From the NCBI GenBank assembly GCA_038049695.1, contig CP142452.1, positions 32,910,501-32,974,500 of the forward strand: a stretch of 64,000 nucleotides of DNA. Direction: 5' to 3'. The notes under the pieces are model-generated. The model searched no databases and was not told the DNA's origin. It saw only the letters and a program-made list of their open reading frames with translations. Source of the stretch: Cinnamomum chago. Its lineage: Eukaryota > Streptophyta > Magnoliopsida > Laurales > Lauraceae. The position numbers were made by a program, and so were the translations under genes. Each line of letters begins with the position of its first letter. Position 1 is the stretch's first letter. Below are positions 1-11,201 of the stretch, one piece after another.

Positions 1-3000
1 ACTTATTGATGATGGCTATCTTGTTCACTTCTCTTCTTCTGGCTGTGTTATACAGGGGCGACAAACTGGGAAGGTGATCGCGACGGGGAGTAAACATGGA
101 CGCCTGTTCTTGCTGGACATTGGACATCATTCTTTCATTGCTTCCTCTTCTTCTCAAAATTTCAATAAATTGTGGACTGTTTGGCATAACCGTCTTGGTC
201 ATGTAAACAATGCCCATTTGCTTTCTTTATTTAAGATTGGTTGTTTGGATTCTAAAATTGATAATAAAATGATGTCTTCTTTCTCTCAATCAAAGTGTGA
301 AACTTGTTGCTTAAGTAAAAGTCACATTTTGCCTTTTCCTGTTCATAATTCTCGTGCATTAGCATCATTTGACATTATTCATTCTGATGTTTGGGGTATT
401 GCTACTACCTTGAGTAGGACGGGATTTCAGTACTATGTGACCTTTATCGATGACCATTCTCGATACACTTGGATTTACTTTATGCGCTTGAAATCTGAAG
501 TCTTCTCCATTTTTCAAAAATTTTATAACATGGTCCAAACCCAATTTCAGAGATCTATCAAGATTCTTAGATCAGATTCTGGTGGAGAATATCTGTCTCA
601 TGAATTCTCTGCCTTTCTTTCTGATAAAGGCATTCTTCATCAAAAATCTTGTCCACATACCCCTCAGCAAAATGGAATTGCAGAAAGGAAGAACCGACAT
701 ATTCTTGAAACTGTTCGTACTCTTTTAATTGCATCCTTAGTCCCTCCCAAATTTTGGTGTGATGCTGCTCAAACTGCTGTGTATCTTATTAACCGTCTTC
801 CCAGCACTGTTCTAGGAAAGACTACTCCTTACGGAGTTCTTTTTGGTAGTTCCCCTTCATATTCTCACTTACGTGTTTTTGGTTGCTTGTGCTTTGTTCA
901 TCTTCCTCCTACTGAGCGCTCTAAGTTATCATCACAGGCGGCCAAGTGCGTTTTTCTTGGCTACAGTAATGAGCACAAAGGTTTTATGTGTTATGATCCG
1001 TTCGAGAAACGCATGCGCATATCTCGCAATGTGATCTTCTTGTAACAGATTCCTTTCTTTTCTTTACGCTTGGATCATCATCCTATTGCTGTGTCATATT
1101 TACCACAGTTTCAGGAATTGGCTTCTCCATCCTCTGTTCCCAAAGTCTATGTCCGGCGCAACACGGTTCCACCTGTGGTGACTCCCTCTCCTGATCCTCT
1201 CCCAGTGACGCCTTCTGAACCGGCAGGTAATACGGCTACTTTTGACAATCCCATCTCTCTGCGACGCTCTAGTCGTCCTTCTGTTGCCCCTGACCGTTAT
1301 GGATTTCCTGCTCTCTTTTCATCTTTAGATAGTGCCCCTATCCCCACTTCATATTCACAGGCCTCCAAAATAGCTTACTGGCAGGATGCTATGAATGAGG
1401 AATTGCTCGCTCTTGAAGCAAACCAGACATGGGACTTGGTACCGACTCCTGCAAAAGCCTCTGTGATTGGCAGCAAATGGATCTACTCTGTAAAAGTTAA
1501 CTCGGATGGGAGTCTTGATCGCTACAAAGCCAGATTGGTTGCGCAGGGTTACAAGCAGGAGTATGGCATTGACTATGAAGAGACATTTGCACCAGTGGCC
1601 AAAATGACCACTGTTCGTACTCTCCTTTGTGTTGCTGCAGCACGCAACTGGCCTCTATGGCAAATGGATGTCAAAAATGCCTTTCTTCATGGCGAGTTGA
1701 AAGAGACTGTCTACTTAAAACCCCCTCCGGGATATGCTTGTCCTCCTCAACATGTTTGCAAATTGAGGAAATCTCTTTATGGCCTCAAGCAGGCTCCCAG
1801 GGCTTGGTTTGATAAATTCCGGGCAGCAATACTTCAAGCCGGCTTTCGTCAGAGTCATTCTGATAGCTCCCTATTTCTTCGATGGACACCAAAGGGCTAC
1901 ACATTCCTTTTGGTCTATGTTGATGATATGATCATCAGTGGCAATGATACTACTGGCATTACAGATCTCAAACACCATCTCACTCGCCACTTCCGGATGA
2001 AGGATCTTGGTCCTCTCACCTACTTTTTGGGGCTTGAGGTTTTGCGTAACAAATCAGGCATTCGGGTTCAGCAGCGCAAATATGCTACCGATTTGATCAC
2101 TTCGGCAAGACTTGGCGATGCTCACACTTTTGATACGCCTATGGAACTTAACACCAAACTGAGTATGGATGATGGTCCTCCTCTGGAAGATCCCTCTGTA
2201 TTCCGGCGGATAGTTGGGAGTTTGCTCTACTTAACTATGACTCGGCCTGATATTTCTCATGCAGTTCATACGGTTAGCCAGTTTATGAGCAATCCTCACA
2301 AACCCCACCTTGCTGCTGCTTTGCGAATACTCCGCTATGTTAAAGGCACTCTTCACCATGGTCTCTTTTACCCTTCTAGCTCTTCTCTGTGCCTCTCGGC
2401 TTATGCGGATGCCGACTGGGCTGGTTGCCCTGATTCTCGGCGATCCACCACTGGCTGGTGTATGTTTCTTGGGGATTCTCTGATTTCGTGGAAGTGCAAG
2501 AAGCAAACTACAGTTTCCAAGTCTTCTGCGGAGGCCGAATATCGCGCGATGTCGTCTGCTAGTGTTGAAATCATCTGGCTACGCCGTCTTCTCTGTGAGT
2601 TCGGTGTCCATGTTGGTAGGTCTACACCTCTTCATGGGGACAATACAAGCGCTACCAGGATTGCTAACAATCCAATCTTTCATGAAAGAACAAAGCACAT
2701 TGAGATTGATTGTCACTTCATCCGCCAACATGTTGTTACTGAGAAGATCACCCTGCCTCACGTCTCTACTCTTAACCAGTTGGCAGATATCTTCACAAAA
2801 GCTCTCCCCAGAACACGTCATCAGGATCTTACTCGCAAATTGATGTTCTCTGTCCTACCACATCAATTTGAGGGGGAGTGTAGAAGATAACAAGGCAGGC
2901 CCAAGGCCCAAGGCCCATTACAGCCAAGGCCCAAGGCCCATTCAGCATCCCACTCACGTGGGTTGATTGTGTCAAAGATCATGTAGATATTGTATTCCTG

Positions 3001-3193
3001 ATTTCTTGCTGATTGTATTTATTGAATAGATTAGGATTGATTCTTTCTATTCCTTTAGATTCTAATTTGTACACTTGACAAAATTAGTGCCTTGATTAAG
3101 GCCTAACATGATTATAAATAGAGCAGTGGATCATCCAAGGATGCATCACGTTCTCTCCAAAACTTCTTTCTTCTCATTCTTCTCAATATAACA
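1..3193 (+). mobile_element. Ty1/Copia element A (left end outside window)
   Basis: Partial LTR retrotransposon entering from the left edge. In order I see the end of protease/GAG-pre-integrase, the integrase core (about 340-800, with the HSDVWG and DSGGEY motifs), the reverse transcriptase (about 1390-2100, YVDDM motif) and RNase H (about 2390-2800, ADADWAG and the TKHIEIDCHF region). A purine tract follows, then a 3' LTR beginning TGTAGAAG at 2879. The order integrase before reverse transcriptase is diagnostic of Copia. The visible coding part looks nearly whole, with about one break. It belongs to the same family as elements C and D downstream, judged by shared stretches such as LLSLFKIGCL. 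Its age cannot be judged because the partner LTR is outside the window. Confidence 0.93.
2879..3193 (+). repeat. 3' LTR of Copia element A
   Basis: It starts TGTAGAAGATAAC right after a purine-rich tract (GAGGGGGAG) and ends about ATATAACA, giving TG...CA termini. It resembles the LTRs of elements C (10900-11201) and D (15601-15923) in its end sequence (CCAAAACTTCTTTCTTCTC) and in the GGCCTA/GGCCCA blocks. The right end is set by the abrupt start of element B's LTR. Confidence 0.75.
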
Positions 3194-3432
3194 ATTTTCT
3201 CCCATTATATAGAGTACAGAGGCCTTATCAAAGGCTACAAATCAGGCTACAAATCAGCTCTACAAATAAGGCTAATCTATTTACAATCTAATTAAGGAAT
3301 GAGTATTAGACTAAATCTAATTACAATCAAATTAAGGAAGGAAAGAAATCAGTGCAATGTTTGACCAAATCCAACGAGATTGGATGTCACCATATTGGGC
3401 CCAAGTGGGCCTGAGCCATCTTGTATTTGACA
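3194..3432 (-). repeat. 3' LTR of Copia element B
   Basis: In element orientation it begins TGTCAAATACAAG at 3432, directly after a G-rich tract. It matches 8397-8635 with a single difference seen by eye. It is shorter in view than the right-hand copy. Confidence 0.88.
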
Positions 3433-3439
3433 CCCCCCC

Positions 3440-6400
3440 TCAAATTGATGCGGGGGAATCCACAAGCATCAATTTGCTAACCAAGAATTGATGGCGAGGT
3501 CGCGGAAGTCCCTTTGTGAGGATATCAGCAGTTTGAAGTTCAGAAGAGATGTGAGGAAGGCAAATGACATCACGCTTGTATTCATCGCGGATAAAATGGC
3601 AATCAATCTCGATGTGTTTAGTGCGTTCGTGGAAAACTGGATTGGCAGTAATACGAATTGCACTAGTATTGTCTGCATAGAGAGGAGTGGCACTATCAGC
3701 AGGATATCCGAGATCAGAAAGCAACCCGCGAAGCCAGAGAATTTCTGAACAAGCAGCAGACATGGCACGATACTCAGCTTCAGTGGAAGATTTTGAGACC
3801 TTATCTTGTTTCTTACATTTCCACGAAATCAAGCTATCTCCCAGATACATGCACCATCCTGTGGTAGAGCGACGAGTATCCGGACAACCGGCCCAATCAG
3901 CATCTGAGTATGCTTTGAGTGTCAGGGAATTGTTGGCCGGATAGAATAATCCACGGGTTGGTGTCCGAATTAGGTATTTAATAATACGACGGACTGCAGC
4001 CAAATGAAGATGCCGAGGATCAGTCATGAACTGACTGACTAAATTGACTGCATAAGAGATGTCAGGACGAGTTATCGTCAAGTAGATCAAGCTGCCAACG
4101 AGGCGACGATAAAGTGTAGGATCAGAGAGAGGATCCCCACTGTCTTGCTGAAGTTTAACATTGACTTCGACTGGAGTATCGACGGGAGCAGAGCCTTGAA
4201 GTCCAGCCATTTCAATTAATTCAAGAGCATATTTATGTTGATGAAGTACAATGCCTTTTGCAGTTTGATGAACTTCAAGACCTAGAAAATAGTGCAGAGG
4301 ACCAAGATCTTTCATGTGGAAAGATTCATGAAGAGAGGCCTGAAGTTGGTGAATCATATCTGCATCGGTACCTGTAATGATGATGTCATCCACATAAACA
4401 AGAAGAACAGTAATCCCCGTAGAAGTATTATGAAGAAACATGGATGGATCATATGGACTAGGATGAAACCCCAAGTGCTGAAGAGCATTGTGGAATTTTT
4501 CAAACCATGCTCTGGGGGCTTGTTTAAGGCCATAAAGAGAACGCCGGAGTTTGGCAACAGCACTTGGGATGATAGAGGATACTCCCTGAGGAATGCGCAT
4601 ATAGACATCTTCTTTAAGATCGCCATGAAGAAAGGCGTTCTTGACATCCATCTGGTAGAGAGGCCAGGATTGGGATGCTGCTAGGGCAAGAATAGTCCGA
4701 ACCGTGGTCATCTTTGCTACAGGAGCAAAAGTCTCCTCATAATCAATACCATATTCCTGCCGATTTCCCATAGCGACAAGACGGGCCTTGTACCTATCCA
4801 GAGTTCCATCAGGTTTAAGCTTGATAGAATATATCCATTTGCAACCAATTGGCTTAACTGAAGGAGGACACGGAACCACATCCCATGTATGATTTTGCGC
4901 AAGAGCATCCAATTCATCCTGCATAGCTTTGTTCCAACACTCATGCTGCACAGCCTGAGAGTAAGAGTTCGGAATAGATGTAGAAGACATGGTGGCCATC
5001 AAGGAAGTGTGGGTAAACCCATAACGAGTTGGAGGTACTGAAATCCGAGATGAGCGACGCAAGGGAGGGTCTCCAGTTGGACCAGATGTAGTTGGGCGAT
5101 CGTTAGGGGGACTATCTGTGTTTGCTGCATTACTCCGCCTATGATACACGAATTTAGGATCAAATTTCTCAAATGGAGTTTTGTCCGAAAAACCAGGTAA
5201 CGAAACATCCGATGGGGATTCGACAGACTCAAGATATTGTTGGAAAAAATATTGATTTTCAAAAAAGACAACATTACGGGAGGTACGAATGCGCCGTATT
5301 TGAGGATCATAACACAAAAACCCCTTTTGGTGACTAGCATATCCTAGAAATGCGCATTTAGCAGATTGGGCAGTAAGTTTGTTACGCTCAGAAGGAGGTA
5401 AATGTACAAAACACACCGATCCAAAAACATGCAGATCATCATAAGACGGTGTAGTTTTATATAATCGAGAAAAAGGACTCTCATTTTCTAAAGAAAAGGA
5501 AGGTAATCGATTTATCAGGTGGGCAGCAGTGCTAAGAGCTTCTGTCCAAAATCGTGGAGGAACAGAGGATTCAATAAGAAGAGAGCGAGTAACATCAAGG
5601 AGATGTCTATTCTTCCTTTCGGTGACCCCATTTTGCTGAGGGGTATAAGGACAAGATTTTTGAGAAAGTATTCCTTTTTGTTGTAAAAACGTTTGAAACT
5701 CTGTAGACACATATTCACCTCCCGAATCAGAACGTAAAATTTTAATGCAAGTGGAAAATTGATTCTCAACATAAGCTAAAAACATTTTGAAAACATTAAA
5801 GACCTCAGCTTTAGAATGCAGAAAATAGACCCATGTAAATCGACTATAATCATCAATGAATGTCACAAAATATTTATAATGCGCATGAGACAAATGAGGA
5901 GCAATACCCCAAACATCACTATGAACTAAATCAAAACAATGAAGGCTAGTAGAAGTGGAGACAGGAAAAGGAAGAGTTTTACTTTTTCCCATCTTACATG
6001 TAGCACAATCAAAAGAAACAAATTTAGAAAATCCTATTGAGTTTAATACTCCAGAATTAACCATGTGAGACATGGTTTTAAAATTAGGATGTCCAAGCCT
6101 ACTATGCCACAATTGACAATTATTTTGAGCTGAAAAACAAAAATCATTTGCTGAATTCTTCCCAATCGGAGTAGATAGATCAAGAGAAAATAAGCGTCCA
6201 TTTTTAGGCCCCCTCGCGATCTCCCTCCCTGACATCTGGTCCTGCACAACACAACCAGAGGAAGAAAAGGAAACATTATAGTTGTTTTCAACAAGTTGTC
6301 CAACGGAAAGAAGGTTTGAAATTAAATTGGGACAATGATAAACATTCTTTAAGGGCAAGATACTGGAAATATTTCCAATGGCAGTGATAGGAAGATGTCC

Positions 6401-7531
6401 GCCATCGGCTGTTTGAACATGAGCATTGCCAGTATATTTTGTCAAACTAGAGAGTTGTGCACTGGAATGAGTCAGGTGATTTGATGCTCCGGAATCAAGA
6501 TACCAAATGGAAGAAGGAGTTTTTGATTTACCTGTGAGGCCAAGTGCAGAAAAAGCATTGACGATCATTTGTTGGACCAATTCGGGAGTGAGAGCAGGGG
6601 AAGACGAACCAGGCTGTGCAGGCACAGATGTGGATGCAACGTCAGCAGGAAAATAGTCTACCTGGGCAGCATAAGCATTGGGAGTCCGAGTTTGTGGACG
6701 GCGGCGACATTCAGTAATGATATGTCCCTTCTTCTTGCAGTAATTACAGAACTTCTGGTTGCATTGAGTTGCAAGGTGTCCATATTTTTTGCAAGAGTAG
6801 CATTGGACTTTGCTCATATCACGAGTCTGAGGAGTCGGAGAAGACTGTGAGATCTGAAGAGACTGAGTGTTTCCTTTAGCAGAGTATGCAACAGGATAGG
6901 TTTCAGTGTGCTTTTGTTCCAGATGGGCTTTTGTGCGAATGCGTTGTTCTTCTCGCAACAACTCATTCAAACAAACATCCAAGGATGGTAATGGGCTTCG
7001 GCTCAGCAAAGATGATGTTACAGTCTCATACTCAGGACGCAATTTCATCAAAAACTGGTCCCTGTGACTTGAGGCCTGAAGTTCTTGTATAGTTTTAAGA
7101 ATATTGTTTGGCACAGAAGCATATTTAATCCCATCATATTCACCCCACAGATTGCGGAAACCAGAATAGTAGTCCTGAATGGTCAAGGTGCCTTGACTGT
7201 ATTCTGCAATTTCACACTCAAGTTGAAATTGTCGTGCAGAATTGTCTTGATGATAAACTGTCTGCAAGTAACCCCACATCTCCTTGGAGGTTGTATAGGG
7301 TTTGAGGTTTAGAATCAGATGAGGTTCCACAGCCCCAAGAATCCATGTTTTAATTTTTGCATCTTTTGTATTCCAAGTAGAAATCTTCTTATCATCCTCT
7401 GTAGGCTTTGGATCAGAACCAGAGACAAAACCCCATAATTCCTTAGCCTCAAGATACAATTGAAATTGAAAAGCCCATGCTGGATAGTTTTTCCCATCAA
7501 ATCGAATCAATTTAACTTCAGATTTTTCCAT
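3440..7531 (-). CDS. Copia gag-pol polyprotein of element B
   Basis: A 1363-residue polyprotein in one frame. Residues about 1-200 are a UBN2-type Gag (begins MEKSEVKLIRFDGKNYPAW). Two CCHC zinc knuckles follow (CYSCKKYGHLATQC and CNYCKKKGHIITEC, about 243-275), then an aspartic protease with DSGASNH (about 347). Next come GAG-pre-integrase (WHSRLGHP), integrase (HSDVWG, DDYSRF, SDSGGEY), reverse transcriptase (YVDDIIITG) and RNase H (DADWAGCPDTRRS) to the C-terminus. Such polyproteins make the particle and the enzymes that copy the element's RNA into DNA and integrate it. The start is the first ATG of the frame, next to the leader. The length is normal for the family. It is listed as a fossil or transposon gene, not a host gene. 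Confidence 0.93.
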   Translation of the reverse strand: MEKSEVKLIRFDGKNYPAWAFQFQLYLEAKELWGFVSGSDPKPTEDDKKISTWNTKDAKIKTWILGAVEPHLILNLKPYTTSKEMWGYLQTVYHQDNSARQFQLECEIAEYSQGTLTIQDYYSGFRNLWGEYDGIKYASVPNNILKTIQELQASSHRDQFLMKLRPEYETVTSSLLSRSPLPSLDVCLNELLREEQRIRTKAHLEQKHTETYPVAYSAKGNTQSLQISQSSPTPQTRDMSKVQCYSCKKYGHLATQCNQKFCNYCKKKGHIITECRRRPQTRTPNAYAAQVDYFPADVASTSVPAQPGSSSPALTPELVQQMIVNAFSALGLTGKSKTPSSIWYLDSGASNHLTHSSAQLSSLTKYTGNAHVQTADGGHLPITAIGNISSILPLKNVYHCPNLISNLLSVGQLVENNYNVSFSSSGCVVQDQMSGREIARGPKNGRLFSLDLSTPIGKNSANDFCFSAQNNCQLWHSRLGHPNFKTMSHMVNSGVLNSIGFSKFVSFDCATCKMGKSKTLPFPVSTSTSLHCFDLVHSDVWGIAPHLSHAHYKYFVTFIDDYSRFTWVYFLHSKAEVFNVFKMFLAYVENQFSTCIKILRSDSGGEYVSTEFQTFLQQKGILSQKSCPYTPQQNGVTERKNRHLLDVTRSLLIESSVPPRFWTEALSTAAHLINRLPSFSLENESPFSRLYKTTPSYDDLHVFGSVCFVHLPPSERNKLTAQSAKCAFLGYASHQKGFLCYDPQIRRIRTSRNVVFFENQYFFQQYLESVESPSDVSLPGFSDKTPFEKFDPKFVYHRRSNAANTDSPPNDRPTTSGPTGDPPLRRSSRISVPPTRYGFTHTSLMATMSSTSIPNSYSQAVQHECWNKAMQDELDALAQNHTWDVVPCPPSVKPIGCKWIYSIKLKPDGTLDRYKARLVAMGNRQEYGIDYEETFAPVAKMTTVRTILALAASQSWPLYQMDVKNAFLHGDLKEDVYMRIPQGVSSIIPSAVAKLRRSLYGLKQAPRAWFEKFHNALQHLGFHPSPYDPSMFLHNTSTGITVLLVYVDDIIITGTDADMIHQLQASLHESFHMKDLGPLHYFLGLEVHQTAKGIVLHQHKYALELIEMAGLQGSAPVDTPVEVNVKLQQDSGDPLSDPTLYRRLVGSLIYLTITRPDISYAVNLVSQFMTDPRHLHLAAVRRIIKYLIRTPTRGLFYPANNSLTLKAYSDADWAGCPDTRRSTTGWCMYLGDSLISWKCKKQDKVSKSSTEAEYRAMSAACSEILWLRGLLSDLGYPADSATPLYADNTSAIRITANPVFHERTKHIEIDCHFIRDEYKRDVICLPHISSELQTADILTKGLPRPRHQFLVSKLMLVDSPASI

Positions 7532-8326
7532 TTAAACAGTACTAGAACCAAATTGCAGCAAACAAAAGAGAGAGAAATCCAAACAGTGCAACAGCCTGTT
7601 TTGATGTATCTCCAATCTTGGATCCCAATTTAAACCAAGCCAAGAGGGTTCAGATCAACTCAGAATGCTTTCAAATAGTGCAGAAATGACAAACAAGTCG
7701 TCTGAGAGTTTTTTCCACAAAATAAAGGCCCAGGCGACCCTGATTTTGACTGCTGGTTCCTTGCGTGGGGCCCACTGCTTGATCTGAGTGAGAATCAGAT
7801 CCACAAGATGCAAGTAGGATCAATTTATCTTTCCAGTGGTACAAGATTTATTGAAATCCATCCATAATCCAAGATTTTGTACGGCTGAGATCAAAATTAT
7901 CTTAGAAAACTTGAAAATCACAAGTTGATTCAAATGGCCTACCTCTGATCTTGAAAAAATTCTGAAAAAATCTCCAAAATTACCAGTAGAGGTGGTCGAC
8001 CATTGCTGAAGAGTTTGTTGAAGATGCCATGATGATCGCAGGTGGGCCACTGTTGATCATATCACGACAGAAGACTTTTCTGTTTACAATGAACACAGAT
8101 CCCTGATCTGGTTGTTGCCAAGGTTACAGATCTTTGATCTGTTTACTTTGTAGACACAAGATTGTGTTTCCCAAGAGTAGGAGTGCTGATCTCAGATGGG
8201 CCACAACAATCAGACGTCAAGATGTTGAAGAAGATCTATGCTGATCATGCACGAACAGCCACAAGCAATGGCTGTTATCACCAAGATTCGACAAGAAATC
8301 GAAGATGGATAGCTAGAAGATAGAGA

Positions 8327-8338
8327 GCTCTGATACCA
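8327..8338 (-). other. Primer-binding site, element B
   Basis: TGGTATCAGAGC on the minus strand is complementary to the 3' end of plant initiator tRNA-Met, the usual Copia primer. Confidence 0.88.
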
Positions 8339-8635
8339 TAACAAACGTGGCATGTAACAGAGATTTTGATTTATATTTTTGTCCCTTTCATTGGAGATTT
8401 TCTCCCATTATATAGAGTACAGAGGCCTTATCAAAGGCTACAAATCAGGCTACAAATCAGCTCTACAAATCAGGCTAATCTATTTACAATCTAATTAAGG
8501 AATGAGTATTAGACTAAATCTAATTACAATCAAATTAAGGAAGGAAAGAAATCAGTGCAATGTTTGACCAAATCCAACGAGATTGGATGTCACCATATTG
8601 GGCCCAAGTGGGCCTGAGCCATCTTGTATTTGACA
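8339..8635 (-). repeat. 5' LTR of Copia element B
   Basis: It begins TGTCAAATACAAG at 8635 and runs to the primer site. A CTATATAATGGG stretch, seen in reverse at about 8400-8415, could be its TATA region. The exact inner edge is uncertain by about 15 bases, because TG...CA termini are not obvious next to the primer site. Confidence 0.8.
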
Positions 8636-8791
8636 TTGGAGTGCCTTTGGCTGCCTACAGCCAGGGGCTCTGACTTCTGTTTTCTCTTTCAGATCACTGG
8701 AGGCCCGATCCTTTCCCATAATCATCCCAAGATCACCAAATCGACAGTTTAATCCTTTTTTAACCAATTCCGTAATTTTTAGGCACTTACA

Positions 8792-11201
8792 GGTGTGATG
8801 CTGCACAAACTGCTGTATATCTTATCAATCGTTTTCCTAGTTTGGTTATAGGAAAGACTACTCCTTGTGAAGCCCTTTTTGGTCATGCCCCTTCGTCTTC
8901 TCACTTAAGTGTTTTTGGTTGCTTGTGTTTTGTTCATCTTCCACTCACCGAGTGCACTAAGTTATCACCACAGGCTGCCAAATGCATCTTTCTTGGCTAC
9001 AGTAATGAACACAAGGGGTTTCTGTGTTATGATTAGTCCGAAAAACGCATGTGAAAATCTCGTAATGTGATCTTCTTGGAACATGTTCCCTTCTTTTCCT
9101 TGTGGTTGGATAGTCACCTTGTTGCTATGTCCTATTGCCACAATTCCCAGAGTCCACTTCTCCATCAACTATTACCAAAGTCTATGTCCGGGGTAACACG
9201 GTTCCTCTTGTGGTGCCTCCACCTGATCAGCTCCCAGTGCCGCTTATTGCATCTTCAGCTATTAACGACTCTTCTGATAATGTCATCCCTCTGCGATGTT
9301 CTAGTCGCCTTTCAGTTTCCCCTTACCGCTATGGATTTCCTGTTCTTCTTACTTTTTTAGATAGTGCTCCTATACCCACCTCATATTCTCAGGCCTCGAA
9401 GATTGCGTACGAGCAATATGCTATGAATGAGGAGTTGCTCGGTCTTGAGGCAAACAAAACATGGGAAGTAGTATCGGCTCCTGAAGGAGCATCTTTTATT
9501 GGCAGTAAATGGATTTATTCCGTAAAAGTTCACTCTGATGGGAGTCTTGATCGCTACAAATCCAGACTGGTTGTGCAAGGTTATAAGCGTGGATATGGGA
9601 TTGACTATGAAGAAACATTTGCATCAGTGGCTAAAATGACCACTGTTCGCACCCTTCTTTGTGTAGTTGCAGCCCGCAACTGGCCTCTGTGGCAAATAGA
9701 TGTCAAAAATGTATTTCTCCATGGGGAATTGCGAGAGACTGTTTATTTAAAAGCCACCTCCAGGTTATGCCTATCCTTCAAAGCATGTTTGTAAGTTGCG
9801 GAAATCTCTTTATGGGCTAAAATAGGCTCTCCGGGCTTGGTTTGATAAATTTCAGGCAACAATTCTTCAAGATGGATTTCGTCAGAGTCATTCTGATAGT
9901 TCCCTATTTCTTAGATGGACACCGAAAGGCTACACATTTCTTTTGGTTTATGTTGATATGATTATCGGTGGCAATGATGTTATAGGCAATACTGGTCTCA
10001 AACACCATCTCACTCGCCACTTCAGAATGAAGGACCTTGGTCCTCTCACTTATTTCCTGGGTTTGAGTTTGTGTGTAACAAATCCGGCATTAGGGTTCAT
10101 CAACATAAGTATGCTAGTGATTTGATCACTTCGGCTAGGCTTGATGATGTTAACATCTTTGACATGCTTATGGAATTGAACAACAAAATCAGTACGGATG
10201 ATGACCCTCATCTGGATGATCTTTCCGTTTTCCAACGGATTGTTGGTAGTTTGCTCTACTTAACTATGATTAGGCCGGATGTTTCTCATGCGGTTCATAC
10301 TGTTAGTCAATTTGTTAGCAATCCCCACAAGCCTCACCTTGTTGCTGCTTTGCGTATCCTCCGCTATGTTAAAGGCACTCTTTGCCATTGTATTTTTTAC
10401 TCTTCTGGTGCTTCTCTGCACTTATCAGCTTATGCGGATGCTGACTGGGTTGGCTGCCCAGAGATCTACCACTGGTTGGTGAATGTTTCTTGGGAAATTT
10501 CTCATTTTTTGAAAGTGCAAGAAGTAAACAACCGTTTCAAAATCTTATGCCGAGGCAGAATATCGGGCAATGTCGTCCGCTAGTGCTGAAATCATCTGGC
10601 TACGGGGTCTTCTTTGTGAATTGGGTGTCCTTGTTGGTCTTCTACACCTCCTTATGGGGACAATACCAGTGCCACCAGAATCGCAAACAATCTGGTTTTT
10701 CATGGAATGACAAAGCATATTGAGATGGATCGCCACTTCATCCGTTAGCATGTTGTTACTAAGAAGATATCGTTGCCTCATGTCTATACTCATCATCTGT
10801 TGGCAGATATATTCACAAAAACACATCCTAAAACTTGTCATAATGATCTTACTAGCAAATTGATGTTTTGTGTCTTCCTCACATCAATTTGAAGGGGAGT
10901 GTCGAAAATAACTAATTAATATAAGGCCTAGGCCCAACTCAACTAGGCCTATGTATAGTCTTGTATAATAACCCACGTATGGGATTTGGTCAAATATTGT
11001 ACAACAGACTTTTCTCCTGTTGTTTCCTTGTATATAAGATTAGGATTTATTCTTTCTTTAATTTTGATTGTAATTACAGCCTATGGTTAGGGACAATGAG
11101 ATTATAAAACAGCATGGTCGATCCTCTCTTGTGATAACCAATTCTTCCAAAACTTCTTTCTTCTCTTCTCCATCTTTCTCAAGTTATTCCAATAACCCTT
11201 A
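8792..11201 (+). mobile_element. Ty1/Copia element C (partial, broken)
   Basis: This starts abruptly inside the integrase, at sequence equivalent to about 755 of element A (CTGCACAAACTGCTGTATATC). It runs through the linker, reverse transcriptase and RNase H to a polypurine tract and a 3' LTR at 10900-11201. Shared blocks with A, such as GSLDRYKSRLV and [13 protein letters not shown], show it is the same family. The coding part is broken, with roughly five or more breaks. The 156 bases to its left (8636-8791) are unassigned. It lies tail to tail with element D. Confidence 0.88.
10900..11201 (+). repeat. 3' LTR of Copia element C
   Basis: It begins TGTCGAAAATAAC after the purine tract GAAGGGGAG and ends about CCAATAACCCTTA. 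It matches the 5' LTR of element D in reverse (shared GGCCTAGGCCCAACTCAACTAG block), so C and D belong to one family. Its right edge touches element D's RNase H region. Confidence 0.8.

Larger units (their letters stand above)
3194..8635 (-). mobile_element. Ty1/Copia element B, looks whole in its coding frame and young
   Basis: Minus-strand Copia element. It has near-identical LTRs at both ends (3194-3432 and 8339-8635), a primer site matching initiator tRNA-Met (TGGTATCAGAGC, 8327-8338), a leader of about 790 bases, one uninterrupted gag-pol frame (3440-7531) and a G-rich polypurine tract next to the 3' LTR (3433-3441). Over the roughly 239 bases shared by the two LTRs I find only one difference, so insertion was recent. 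The short LTRs and single frame fit the small-LTR Copia lineages (Ale/Retrofit-like), but the lineage is an inference. I found no clear 5-bp target duplication; the left neighbour is element A's LTR. Confidence 0.93.

Noticed and set aside
6569-6850. Plus-strand open frames opposite the Copia B polyprotein
   Set aside because: They are shadows of a long minus-strand coding frame and encode nothing recognisable.
8327-8338. tRNA-like TGGTATCAGAGC sequences here and at 15590 and 40574
   Set aside because: They are retrotransposon primer sites complementary to initiator tRNA, not tRNA genes.
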